A stretch of 64,000 nt of DNA from contig NZ_PVYW01000002.1 of NCBI RefSeq assembly GCF_003001675.1, positions 434,001-498,000 of the forward strand, in the 5' to 3' direction. Both the position numbers and the translations under genes were made by a program. Below the pieces are notes generated by a model, which was given only the letters and a program-made list of their open reading frames with translations, searched no databases and was not told the DNA's origin. Source of the DNA: Cohnella sp. SGD-V74 (GTDB lineage Bacteria; Bacillota; Bacilli; Paenibacillales; Paenibacillaceae). The stretch's first letter is position 1. Each line of letters begins with the position of its first letter. This document shows positions 10,246 to 18,028 of the stretch, one piece after another.

Positions 10246-10284
10246 GAAAGGCCGCCTCCGTAATGAAGAACGAAGTGGCCTTTC
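10246..10284 (-). terminator. Terminator of cluster 1 (minus strand)
   Basis: GAAAGGCC (10246-10253) and GGCCTTTC (10277-10284) close a hairpin with additional imperfect pairing inside. Read on the minus strand it is followed by a T-rich tail (ATTTATTTTG), so it should end the operon whose last gene stops at 10362. The remainder of 10005-10245 contains only a 60-codon open frame resembling nothing recognised. Confidence 0.6.
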
Positions 10285-10361
10285 ACGCCGATTTATTGCT
10301 GATTCCCATGTTATTAAGTTTACTTAGTCAAAATCTACTCCTTACACCCTTCTCCCAACAA

Positions 10362-11198
10362 CTACCCCTTAACCGAGCCCGCCGTCATTCCCTTAACGAT
10401 CTGCTCCTGGAACAGAGAGCAGATGGCGATGACCGGGACGATCGTGATGACGATGCCCGCGCAGATCAGACCGTATTCGCTGGCGTATTCGCCCTGGAAG
10501 TTGGCGAGACCGAGCGGGAGCGTGCGGATGCTCTTGTTCGATATGAGAACGGTCGCGTAGATGTACTCGTTCCACGCGCCGATAAATTCCAGAATCGCGA
10601 TCGTGGCGAGTCCCGGCTTGCTGATCGGCAGGATGACTCTGCTGAACAGCGTCCAGTAGCCGCAGCCGTCGATAATGCCGGCTTCCTCGATGTCCTTCGG
10701 AATTCCTTTCATATAAGCGACCAGCAAAAATACCGATTTCGGCAGGGCGAACACCGTGTAGACGAGAATGAGCGCCGCGTGCTTATCGAGGAGCTGCAGA
10801 CCGCTCATCTTCAGGAAAGTAGGCAGCAGCAGCGCCTGCATCGGAATCGAGAGGCCAAGCGCGAAAAAGGCGTACAATACCGCATTGCCCCGGAACGAGA
10901 ACCGGGCGATCGCGAACGATACGGTCGCGGTCAGAAACAGCGTAAAAGCGACGGTAATGAGCGAGACGAACAGGCTGTTCCAGAAATAGCGGCTGATGTT
11001 CGCGCTGTTCCACGCTCTGACGTAGTTGTCGAAGCTCCATTTCGCCGGGAGACTGAACGGATCGGCGAAGATGGCGTTGTTGTTTTTGAACGAGTTGACG
11101 ACGACCCACAGGAACAGGCCGAGCGCCAGCGCCGCGAAGCCCCAGACGAACACGTACTTAACGGCGGCGAACGACCATCTTCTGATCGAGGCGCTCAT
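10362..11198 (-). CDS. CUT1 sugar ABC transporter permease (MalG type), cluster 1
   Basis: A 278-residue membrane protein with six predicted transmembrane helices and the permease EAA loop EAGIIDGCGYWTLFSRVILP, through which the ATPase couples. The end motif (FQEQIVKGMTAGSVKG) is typical of the MalG/LacG side of CUT1 importers. Its start overlaps the stop of the upstream permease by 4 bp, indicating translational coupling. Together with the MalF-type permease and the lipoprotein upstream it would import an oligosaccharide. No ATPase gene accompanies it, so a shared MsmX-type ATPase is inferred. A terminator follows about 80 bp downstream. Confidence 0.9.
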   Translation of the reverse strand: MSASIRRWSFAAVKYVFVWGFAALALGLFLWVVVNSFKNNNAIFADPFSLPAKWSFDNYVRAWNSANISRYFWNSLFVSLITVAFTLFLTATVSFAIARFSFRGNAVLYAFFALGLSIPMQALLLPTFLKMSGLQLLDKHAALILVYTVFALPKSVFLLVAYMKGIPKDIEEAGIIDGCGYWTLFSRVILPISKPGLATIAILEFIGAWNEYIYATVLISNKSIRTLPLGLANFQGEYASEYGLICAGIVITIVPVIAICSLFQEQIVKGMTAGSVKG

Positions 11199-12067
11199 GC
11201 CTTGTCCCCCTTCCCGGTAACGAGCCGCATGACCAGCATCAGCAGCAGCGTAATGAGCATGATTGCGGCGGCGACGGCGCTGCCGAATCCGTAGCGCATA
11301 TCGCTGAAACCCATTTTATACATGTAAGTGCCCGTCACTTCGGTCCGGTGAATCGGACCGCCCTGCGTCAAAATAAGCACAAAGTCGAACTGCTTAAACG
11401 CCGACGTAAGAGCCAGCACGAAGCAGACCTGAAGTACGCCGCTGATCATCGGAATGACGATTTTCGTCATCTTCTGGAAGCCGCTCGCCCCGTCCAGCTC
11501 GGCCGCCTCCAGCGTCTCGGACGGAATGCTCTGGAGGCCTGCGAAAATCACGATCATCATCAGGCCGACGTATTTCCAGACGAGCGGCAGCGACACGGCC
11601 GTCATTGCCGTCGACGGATCGGACAACCACACCTTGCCCCATCGATCCAGGCCGACTCGCTCCAGAATCGTGTTCAGCATGCCGAAGTTGGGATCGTAGA
11701 TAAAGTAGAAAATAAGAGCGATGGCGACCGACGAAGTAATGACCGGCATAAAATAGACCGCCCTCAGCAGCTTGTAGCCTCTCACCTGCTGGAACAGTAC
11801 ATAGGCGAGCATAAACCCGAGCGGAATTTGCACTGCGAACAACAGCGCGGTCAAGTACAGCGTATGTCCCAGAGCTTTATAGAAAACACGGTCGGTCAGC
11901 AGTTCTCCGTAATTGCCCAGTCCGATCCAATGCCGCGGCGAAATCGCATCCCAGTCATACAGGCTGTAAAACAGCGTCTCCCCGATCGGGCTGACGAAAA
12001 ACCAGGCGTACAGGAGGACGGCGGGCAGCGAGAACAGCGTTACGACGCCGATTTTGCGGCGAGTCAT
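11195..12067 (-). CDS. CUT1 sugar ABC transporter permease (MalF type), cluster 1
   Basis: A 290-residue permease with six transmembrane segments, the N-terminal pattern FSLPAVLLYAWFFVSPIGET and the EAA loop EAAELDGASGFQKMTKIVIP. It is the usual first permease of a CUT1 pair. GGAGGGA precedes the ATG at 12067. It sits 70 bp downstream of the binding-protein gene, and the gap holds a 14-bp perfect stem-loop that probably reduces permease expression relative to the binding protein. It overlaps the next permease gene by 4 bp. Confidence 0.9.
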   Translation of the reverse strand: MTRRKIGVVTLFSLPAVLLYAWFFVSPIGETLFYSLYDWDAISPRHWIGLGNYGELLTDRVFYKALGHTLYLTALLFAVQIPLGFMLAYVLFQQVRGYKLLRAVYFMPVITSSVAIALIFYFIYDPNFGMLNTILERVGLDRWGKVWLSDPSTAMTAVSLPLVWKYVGLMMIVIFAGLQSIPSETLEAAELDGASGFQKMTKIVIPMISGVLQVCFVLALTSAFKQFDFVLILTQGGPIHRTEVTGTYMYKMGFSDMRYGFGSAVAAAIMLITLLLMLVMRLVTGKGDKA

Positions 12068-12086
12068 GTAAGTCCCTCCAGATGCC

Positions 12087-12122
12087 GGGAGGGGTTATCG
12101 AATCGTTCCGATAACCCCTCCC
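12087..12122 (-). other. Stem-loop between binding-protein and permease genes
   Basis: GGGAGGGGTTATCG (12087-12100) and CGATAACCCCTCCC (12109-12122) form a perfect 14-bp stem with an 8-nt loop. There is no U-run, so it more likely stabilises the binding-protein mRNA or attenuates into the permeases than terminates completely. Confidence 0.7.
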
Positions 12123-12137
12123 ATCGCTAATGTCGAT

Positions 12138-13484
12138 TTACTGGGCCAGCACCGAATTCGGATGCTCCTTGACCAGCTTGTTCATCTCTTCGGCGAAGCC
12201 CTCCGGCGTCAGATCGCCGAGCAGCACGCGGTTCGCCAGCTCTTGGTATACCGTCTTGTCGCCGACGAGCTCCTGATACGACTCGAAAGTCTTGTCGATC
12301 GACTGCTGCAGCTGCTGCACCTGCGCGAACGGGGCGGACACCTTCGATTCGTCGAAGCTCACCTTGACCGGGCTCGGATTGGCCGCCAGCTCGATCAGGT
12401 CCTTGGCGACCTCGGGACCGGCCAAATACTGCATCAGCTCCCACGCCGCCTGCCGCTTCTCTTCGTTCTCATAAGCCGCCTGGGACATGTAGACGAAATA
12501 ACCCGCGCCGGCCGTCATCGTCGGCACCGCCTGATCCGATACGAGCGGGAACGGAACGACCTTCGCGTCTCCGACCACTTCCGGAACCAGGTTGCCGATC
12601 GTCCAACTGCTCTGGTAATACATCGGGGCCTGCTTCTCGTTAAAGAAAGCGAGCGCCTGAAGCGTCTGCAGCGTTTCGGCTCCTTTCGGGAACGCGCCCA
12701 TTCCGCTCAGCTCCACCAGCTTGGCGGAAGCGTCGGTCAACCGGGCATCGAACGGCTTCTTGCCCGCGAACATGTCCATCAGTTCGTTGTTGTCCACGGC
12801 TTGGCTGTGCATTGCCTCGATCAGGTACCGAGCGCTCGTGCCGTTGGCGGCGATCGGAATCAGACCCTTGCCCTTGAAGGCGGAGACGGCCGTCTTCAGC
12901 TCTTCGAACGTGGCCGGCACCTTCACGCCGTGCTCGTCGAACAAAACCTGATTGACGAGAAACACGTGCATGTACGTCTCGATCGGAAGCCCGTACACTT
13001 TGCCCCCGAGCGTCACCGGGTTAAGCGAGCCGTCGACGTAGCGGCCCGCCAGCTCTCCGTTCGCGGAGATCAAGTCGGTCAGGTCGGCGACTTTGCCGTT
13101 CTTGACGTAGGGTTCCGTGACGCTGAGTCCCCAGTGCAGAAACACGTCGGGAGGCTGGTTGGCGGCCATATCGATGACCAGCTTCTCCTTGATCGCGTTG
13201 CCCGCTTGGGTAATGACCTCCAGATTGACCTCCGGATGATCGGCTGCGTAGCGCTCGATTGCCGGCTCGAACGCCTTGGCCATCGGCACCTCTCCCGTCC
13301 AACCGTGCATCAGGCTCAGCTTGACCGGCGCGGATGGAGCCGCGGAGCTTGCTGCAGCCGTTTCTGTCGGAGATCCCGCCGGGGAGGACGACGGGGATGC
13401 CGCAGGCCCGTTGCCGCCGCAGCCCGCCGTCACGAGCGCCATCAGCAGCGCGGCCGTTCCGATTTTCAGTCGATGCTTCTTCAT
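12138..13484 (-). CDS. Extracellular sugar-binding lipoprotein of ABC importer, cluster 1
   Basis: A 448-residue solute-binding protein of the CUT1 (SBP family 1) type. The N-terminus MKKHRLKIGTAALLMALVT ends at a loose lipobox with Cys22, followed by a Ser/Pro/Ala-rich linker that tethers the protein to the membrane. Further on, LSLMHGWTGEVPMAKAFEPA and the middle and C-terminal segments (AAWELMQYLAGPEVAK) fit the family. The ribosome site AGAGGGG precedes the ATG. The gene follows a kinase/regulator pair with its own candidate promoter in the 100-bp gap and lies upstream of two permease genes. The ligand cannot be told from sequence. Confidence 0.9.
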   Translation of the reverse strand: MKKHRLKIGTAALLMALVTAGCGGNGPAASPSSSPAGSPTETAAASSAAPSAPVKLSLMHGWTGEVPMAKAFEPAIERYAADHPEVNLEVITQAGNAIKEKLVIDMAANQPPDVFLHWGLSVTEPYVKNGKVADLTDLISANGELAGRYVDGSLNPVTLGGKVYGLPIETYMHVFLVNQVLFDEHGVKVPATFEELKTAVSAFKGKGLIPIAANGTSARYLIEAMHSQAVDNNELMDMFAGKKPFDARLTDASAKLVELSGMGAFPKGAETLQTLQALAFFNEKQAPMYYQSSWTIGNLVPEVVGDAKVVPFPLVSDQAVPTMTAGAGYFVYMSQAAYENEEKRQAAWELMQYLAGPEVAKDLIELAANPSPVKVSFDESKVSAPFAQVQQLQQSIDKTFESYQELVGDKTVYQELANRVLLGDLTPEGFAEEMNKLVKEHPNSVLAQ

Positions 13485-13525
13485 GCAGTTAACCCCTCTC
13501 GCTTGTTGGTTCCTCTTGCATCTTT

Positions 13526-13588
13526 ATTGTAGAAAACGGACGGGCGCCCGGCCTTGATTATATTCAGCTCAAACTGGAAGAAGTTCAG
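13526..13588 (-). promoter_or_regulatory. Promoter of the cluster 1 binding-protein gene with direct repeats
   Basis: On the minus strand, TACAAT (13526-13531) is a good -10 giving a leader of about 35 nt. Upstream, CTGAA occurs twice as a direct repeat 21 bp apart (13563-13567 and 13584-13588), the proximal copy starting 31 bp above the -10. A perfect 10-bp palindrome CGGGCGCCCG (13541-13550) lies in the spacer. Two repeats spaced by two helical turns fit an AraC-type regulator; the regulator gene ends within the distal repeat. Confidence 0.45.
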
Positions 13589-15138
13589 ATGTCCGTCCGT
13601 CGCCGCTGCTTGCGGTATTGCAGAGGAGACTCCTGATACGTTTTGCGAAAGACGGTCGTAAAATAGTTGGGGTCGTCATAACCGATCTCTGCCGCGATTT
13701 CGGCGACCTTCATGTCCGTGTTCATCAGCAGGGCGACGGCGCGTTCCATGCGGATTTTCGTTACATAGTGCACGAAGCTGTAGCCGGTTTCCTTGCGAAA
13801 CAGCCAACTGAAATAATTCGCGTTCAAAAAGACCGAAGCCGCCACCTCGCCCAGGCTGATCGGCTCGCCGCAGCGCCGCTCGATATACGCCTTCGCTTGG
13901 GCGACGGCGTTGCGGCTCGTTCGCTCGAAATGTTCCTTGATCAGACCGACGAACCGTTCGGCCAGTTCCTCCGCCCACCGCTTCACCTCGGCGGCGCTCC
14001 CGAGCGCACCGAGCTCGCGGGTCTGCTGCCAGAGCGTCTCCGCCTGAGGCTGGCCTCCGAGCACCCGCTTGGCGACGAAATGAAGAGAAGCCGCGATCGC
14101 CAGCGTCTCCATACGCGCTTGGCGCACGTCCGCGGCGTCCAGCTCCCTCACCCATGCGGCGACGATCTCCGTCCAGGCTTCCGTCTGTCCGGCTTCGATC
14201 CGGTGCAGCAATTGCCGTTCCATCTCCCGCGACTTCAAGCGCAAGGAGTCGATCCGCTCACCGTCCCTCTCCGCCTCGTCCCCCTCCGTTTCGCCATCGC
14301 GAAGCGGCGCGGAAGGAAGCGGAAGCCGCTCATGAAGCGCGTCCTGCGGGCCGATTACGCCGGATGGAAGCCATTCGGCTTCCACGCCGAGCAATCGTTC
14401 GAGCTCCCGTCCAGCCTGTTGGACGAACGCCTTCTCCTCTTCCTCCGAGCCCGGCTGAAACAGCAGAGCGAACAGATGGTCGCCGAGCGGAATCAGCATG
14501 CCGCCCGCCCGATAGTCGTCCATCAGCTCCTTGACGACATTCATCAGCGCGAACTGGACGAGCGGCAGATCCCGCTCCGAGAAGCGCTTATGCTCTGAGA
14601 AGTAATGCTTCACCCGCAGGAAGACGAGCGTTTTCCCGGCGCAAGCGTCGGGGAGGCCGCTTTCTCCGCCAGGGACGGCCGGCGCGGGCAGCTTCAGGAA
14701 CCGCGCGCGAATCGCCTCTTCCTCGCGCCGGGCCCGCTCTGTCCGCTCCCGATTCCGCTCTTCCCGGATCGCCTCGTACGCGCGCTCCAGAATGTCGAGC
14801 ACCTTCTCCTCCGGACAAGGCTTCAGCAGAAAATCCAGCACCCCGTAGCGCAAAGCCGCCTGGGCGTACTCAAAGTCGCGATAGCCGGTCAGAATGATGA
14901 CGCGGGCAGGCCACTTCCGGACGTGCGCGATCTCCGCCAGCCGAATGCCATCGCACAGCGGCATCCGGATGTCCGTCAGAATCAAATCCGGCATCTGCCG
15001 CTCGATCAGTGCGATCGCTTCCTCGCCGTTACCGGCCTCGCCAACGCAAGTCCATTGCGGCAGATGCGTCTCGACCAGCTTGCGCAGCCCTTTGCGGATA
15101 TACGATTCGTCGTCCACCAGCATCAATTTCGCGATCAT
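13585..15138 (-). CDS. YesN-type response regulator with AraC DNA-binding domain, cluster 1
   Basis: A 517-residue response regulator. The receiver domain (about 1-125) has the acidic pair Asp9/Asp10, phospho-acceptor Asp56 in LILTDIRMP and the conserved Lys in FLLKPC. A long linker region follows. The C-terminal about 100 residues are an AraC helix-turn-helix pair (ISLGEVAASVFLNANYFSWL, then VAEIAAEIGYDDPNYFTTVF). It overlaps the kinase gene by 4 bp, so the two are translated together. The likely target is the binding-protein promoter immediately downstream. Phosphorylation by the partner kinase is inferred from the pairing. Confidence 0.92.
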   Translation of the reverse strand: MIAKLMLVDDESYIRKGLRKLVETHLPQWTCVGEAGNGEEAIALIERQMPDLILTDIRMPLCDGIRLAEIAHVRKWPARVIILTGYRDFEYAQAALRYGVLDFLLKPCPEEKVLDILERAYEAIREERNRERTERARREEEAIRARFLKLPAPAVPGGESGLPDACAGKTLVFLRVKHYFSEHKRFSERDLPLVQFALMNVVKELMDDYRAGGMLIPLGDHLFALLFQPGSEEEEKAFVQQAGRELERLLGVEAEWLPSGVIGPQDALHERLPLPSAPLRDGETEGDEAERDGERIDSLRLKSREMERQLLHRIEAGQTEAWTEIVAAWVRELDAADVRQARMETLAIAASLHFVAKRVLGGQPQAETLWQQTRELGALGSAAEVKRWAEELAERFVGLIKEHFERTSRNAVAQAKAYIERRCGEPISLGEVAASVFLNANYFSWLFRKETGYSFVHYVTKIRMERAVALLMNTDMKVAEIAAEIGYDDPNYFTTVFRKTYQESPLQYRKQRRRTDI

Positions 15139-16928
15139 GCCCGTTCCCCTCCTTCAGCCTTGTTCGCCCTCGCATCGTTCAGAGGCAGCGTCAGCTCGAA
15201 CCGCGTTCCGCCGCCGTCCGACTCGGCGCGCAGCCCATACGGCTCTCCGTAGTACAGCGAAATTCTCCGGATGACGGAGCGCAGGCCGATTCCCCGTCCT
15301 GTCGTCTCTCCGCCGTCTCTTCCCGTTTCCGCCCGCAGTCTTCCGATGAGCCCGGCGTCCATGCCGCTGCCGTTATCTTCAACGTCGATGCGAAGCTTGT
15401 CTCCCTCCGGGAAAGCCCGGATCGCCAACCGCTTCATACCTGCTTTGTCCTTGAAGCCGTGAACGAACGCATTCTCCACGAGAGGCTGCAGCAGCAAGCG
15501 GATAATGCCGCATCGAAGCACGGAATCGTCGACATCAATGTCGAGCTCCAGCCCCTCCTCGAACCGCGCCTGCTGAATGTTCAAGTACATCTTCACCTGC
15601 TCCAGCTCTTCCTCCAGCGTCGTCTCCGTAGAGGACGGCTCCAGCGCATAGCGCAGAATGGACGACAGGCTGACGACAAGCCTGGCGTTGTCCATATCCT
15701 CCTGCAAGTAGAGCCGCCAATACAGCATGTCGAGCGAATTGTACAGAAAATGCGGATTGATCTGCGCCTGAAGCGCCGCCAGCTCCGTCTCCTTCTGAAG
15801 CAGCTGCTTCTCGTACACCTGCGACACCAAATAATTGATCCGCTCCGTCATCGCGTTGAAGCTTTCTCCGATATCGTTCAGCTCGTCCCGCGTGTGCACC
15901 CGGATTTTCGTATCGAAGCGGCCCTCCCTTACTCTGCGCATTCCGACCATCAGCTGCCGCAGCGGCTGCGTTATCCGGTGGCTCAGCAGCGCCGACAGCA
16001 GACCCGCCAGCACCGCGCTGCCCAGTCCGGTGAGCAGCGCAGTTCTCAGAATCGTCTGGCTGTTGCTGCGAATGTCCGACATGGAAATATGGCTCGTCAG
16101 GCGAAAGCCGGTGCGCAGCGACTCCGAATGCGCCAGCAACCTCCAGCGTTCGTCCATGCGGACGACGCCGGATTGGCCCGGCGGGGGAGCGGCCGGTTCC
16201 TCCGGCCCGGCATTCGTGTACAGCAGGCTCCCTTCCTTGGAGATCAAATAAAGGCGGCCGTCATTGCCCTGCGGAACCTCGTTCAGATCGTTGGAGAAAA
16301 AGGAATCGTTCAGCAGAATGATCAGCTTGCCGTAGGTTTCCAGCCGTTCGTTTTTCGCCCAGCGGGCGGCCACCACGATTTTTTTGGCGGAATCCGCCTG
16401 CCCGCTCACCATCGAGAAAGGCAGCCGGAGCCAGACCAGCTCTCCGTCCGTCGAAGCCAGCGCTTCGTCGATCCGGTTCATCGCTTCTCCGCCCAGCGGC
16501 GTAAATATGGCGGCGTTCGTCGGACGGTACTCCGCTTCCCGCAGATCATGCAGAACGACGGTCAGCAGATGAGAGGTGTTCTGCAGCGATTGGTTCAAAA
16601 ACTGGTTAAACGCCGCATAGCCGGCGAACCTCCCGTCTCCGCCGGCGTTTCTCTCTCCGATATACGACTGCACGAACGGGTTGAGCATCACTTCGTTGGA
16701 CAGCCGGAAAATGCTCTCGGCCCGCAGATCGATCCGCGCCAGCACCTGGTCGACCGTCTGGGAAAACTGTCCGCCGACCTCGCGCTCGAACGTGCGCAGA
16801 TGAAGCCGGTAGGACAGAAAACCCGAGAGCAGGAAAGAGAGCAGAATGATGACGGACAACCCGGCGATGAATTTCGTCTTGAAGCTGATCCGAATGTCCT
16901 TAAATGAACGGATAGCCCGCGCAAGCAT
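15135..16928 (-). CDS. YesM-type sensor histidine kinase, cluster 1
   Basis: A 597-residue membrane kinase. The ATG at 16928 is chosen because GGAAGGAGG lies 7 bases upstream and an earlier start would run into the GH105 gene. One transmembrane helix (about 15-37), an extracellular sensing region, a second helix (about 285-305) and a HAMP domain precede the His_kinase region, where ALQAQINPHFLYNSLDMLYW carries the phospho-acceptor His. The C-terminal HATPase has the N box LLQPLVENAFVHGF and G boxes DNGSGM and GRGIGL. It probably senses an extracellular sugar, possibly with the binding protein, and phosphorylates the AraC-type regulator it overlaps. Confidence 0.92.
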   Translation of the reverse strand: MLARAIRSFKDIRISFKTKFIAGLSVIILLSFLLSGFLSYRLHLRTFEREVGGQFSQTVDQVLARIDLRAESIFRLSNEVMLNPFVQSYIGERNAGGDGRFAGYAAFNQFLNQSLQNTSHLLTVVLHDLREAEYRPTNAAIFTPLGGEAMNRIDEALASTDGELVWLRLPFSMVSGQADSAKKIVVAARWAKNERLETYGKLIILLNDSFFSNDLNEVPQGNDGRLYLISKEGSLLYTNAGPEEPAAPPPGQSGVVRMDERWRLLAHSESLRTGFRLTSHISMSDIRSNSQTILRTALLTGLGSAVLAGLLSALLSHRITQPLRQLMVGMRRVREGRFDTKIRVHTRDELNDIGESFNAMTERINYLVSQVYEKQLLQKETELAALQAQINPHFLYNSLDMLYWRLYLQEDMDNARLVVSLSSILRYALEPSSTETTLEEELEQVKMYLNIQQARFEEGLELDIDVDDSVLRCGIIRLLLQPLVENAFVHGFKDKAGMKRLAIRAFPEGDKLRIDVEDNGSGMDAGLIGRLRAETGRDGGETTGRGIGLRSVIRRISLYYGEPYGLRAESDGGGTRFELTLPLNDARANKAEGGERA

Positions 16929-16954
16929 CCTGCCGCCTCCTTCCCGTCGTGTCG

Positions 16955-18028
16955 TTATTGCCGAATGTGTTTGACGGCTTCCGCCAGCAGCAGCATGGCC
17001 ATCGACTGGCCATACGGCATCGGGCACACCGGAATGTCCCGGTATTCCTGCAGCGTTCTTCCCATGCCCGTTCCGTACGAGACGCCCTGTACGATGCCGT
17101 TCCCGTCGATCCGGGCGATGACCGCGTCCAGCGCCCGCATGCCAACTTCCCGATAGCGGCCGGGAAGATAGCCCTTGCGCACGGCCTTAAGCAGCCCGTA
17201 GCCGAACGCGGCGGCGGCCGACGTCTCCGTATAGGAAGAAGAATCGTCCAGCAGCGTATGCCACAAGCCGTCGGCCGCCTGCAGCTCCGCCAGCGCCTCG
17301 GCCTGCCGTTCGAGCGCGGACAGCAGCGCGCTCAGCACGCCGTCCGGCAGCTCGACCATCTCGATGTAATCGACAAGACCCGCCGTGTACCAGGAATTGC
17401 CGCGCGCCCACAGCGCCTTCGCGAAGTGGTGCTTTTCCTTGAACGTCCAACCGTGAAAAAACAAGCCGCTGACCGGATCGGTCAAATATTTCAAGTGAAC
17501 GATGAACTGCCGGACGCTCTCCTGCACGTACCGGTCGTCCCGTTCGATCAGTCCCATTTTCGCCATAAACAAAACCGTCATATACAGCGTATCGTCCCAA
17601 ATCTGGCCTTCGTTCTCTTCCCCGGAGACGACGTGCTGAAGCGCCCCTTCTCCGGTTCTCGGCATATCCGTCAGCGCGTAGGCGGCCCATTCCCGCAAAT
17701 ACGGCAGGTAGGCCGCTTCTCCGGTCTCTTCGTAGAGGAACGCGAGCGTCAGCATCGGGCACATCGTGTTGACGTTTTGGGAAGGGAGCCCCTCGCGGAA
17801 ACGATCCGCATACCAGCCCTGAAGAAAGCTCAGCAGCTTGGCGTCCCTTGTCTCTCGATAATACAAATAGGCGGCGAACAAGCCGACGCCCTGCGGCCAT
17901 TCCCAATTGTTCATGGAAATGATGCCGATCGGACAGGTCTCCTCCCGGTCTCCCTTCATTTCTATCATGCCTTCGAGAAGCTTGTCCATCAGAAGATGCA
18001 GCTCCCTCTCCGTTCTTCCTGCTGTCAT
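16955..18028 (-). CDS. GH105 unsaturated glucuronyl/galacturonyl hydrolase
   Basis: A 357-residue cytoplasmic enzyme with the (alpha/alpha)6-barrel pattern of YteR/YesR. Marker segments are GIISMNNWEWPQGVGLFAAY, QIWDDTLYMTVLFMAKMG (with the catalytic Asp) and KALWARGNSWYTAGLVDYIE. GH105 enzymes remove the unsaturated uronic acid left at the non-reducing end by a polysaccharide lyase. The ATG at 18028 overlaps the upstream gene's stop (ATGA), and GGAGAGGAG gives the ribosome site. Its presence implies that a lyase, perhaps the toroid or beta-helix protein upstream, feeds this pathway. Confidence 0.9.
   Translation of the reverse strand: MTAGRTERELHLLMDKLLEGMIEMKGDREETCPIGIISMNNWEWPQGVGLFAAYLYYRETRDAKLLSFLQGWYADRFREGLPSQNVNTMCPMLTLAFLYEETGEAAYLPYLREWAAYALTDMPRTGEGALQHVVSGEENEGQIWDDTLYMTVLFMAKMGLIERDDRYVQESVRQFIVHLKYLTDPVSGLFFHGWTFKEKHHFAKALWARGNSWYTAGLVDYIEMVELPDGVLSALLSALERQAEALAELQAADGLWHTLLDDSSSYTETSAAAAFGYGLLKAVRKGYLPGRYREVGMRALDAVIARIDGNGIVQGVSYGTGMGRTLQEYRDIPVCPMPYGQSMAMLLLAEAVKHIRQ

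Noticed and set aside
16929..17027. Longer start for the cluster 1 kinase
   Set aside because: It would overlap the GH105 gene by about 70 bp and lacks a ribosome site, whereas 16928 has GGAAGGAGG.
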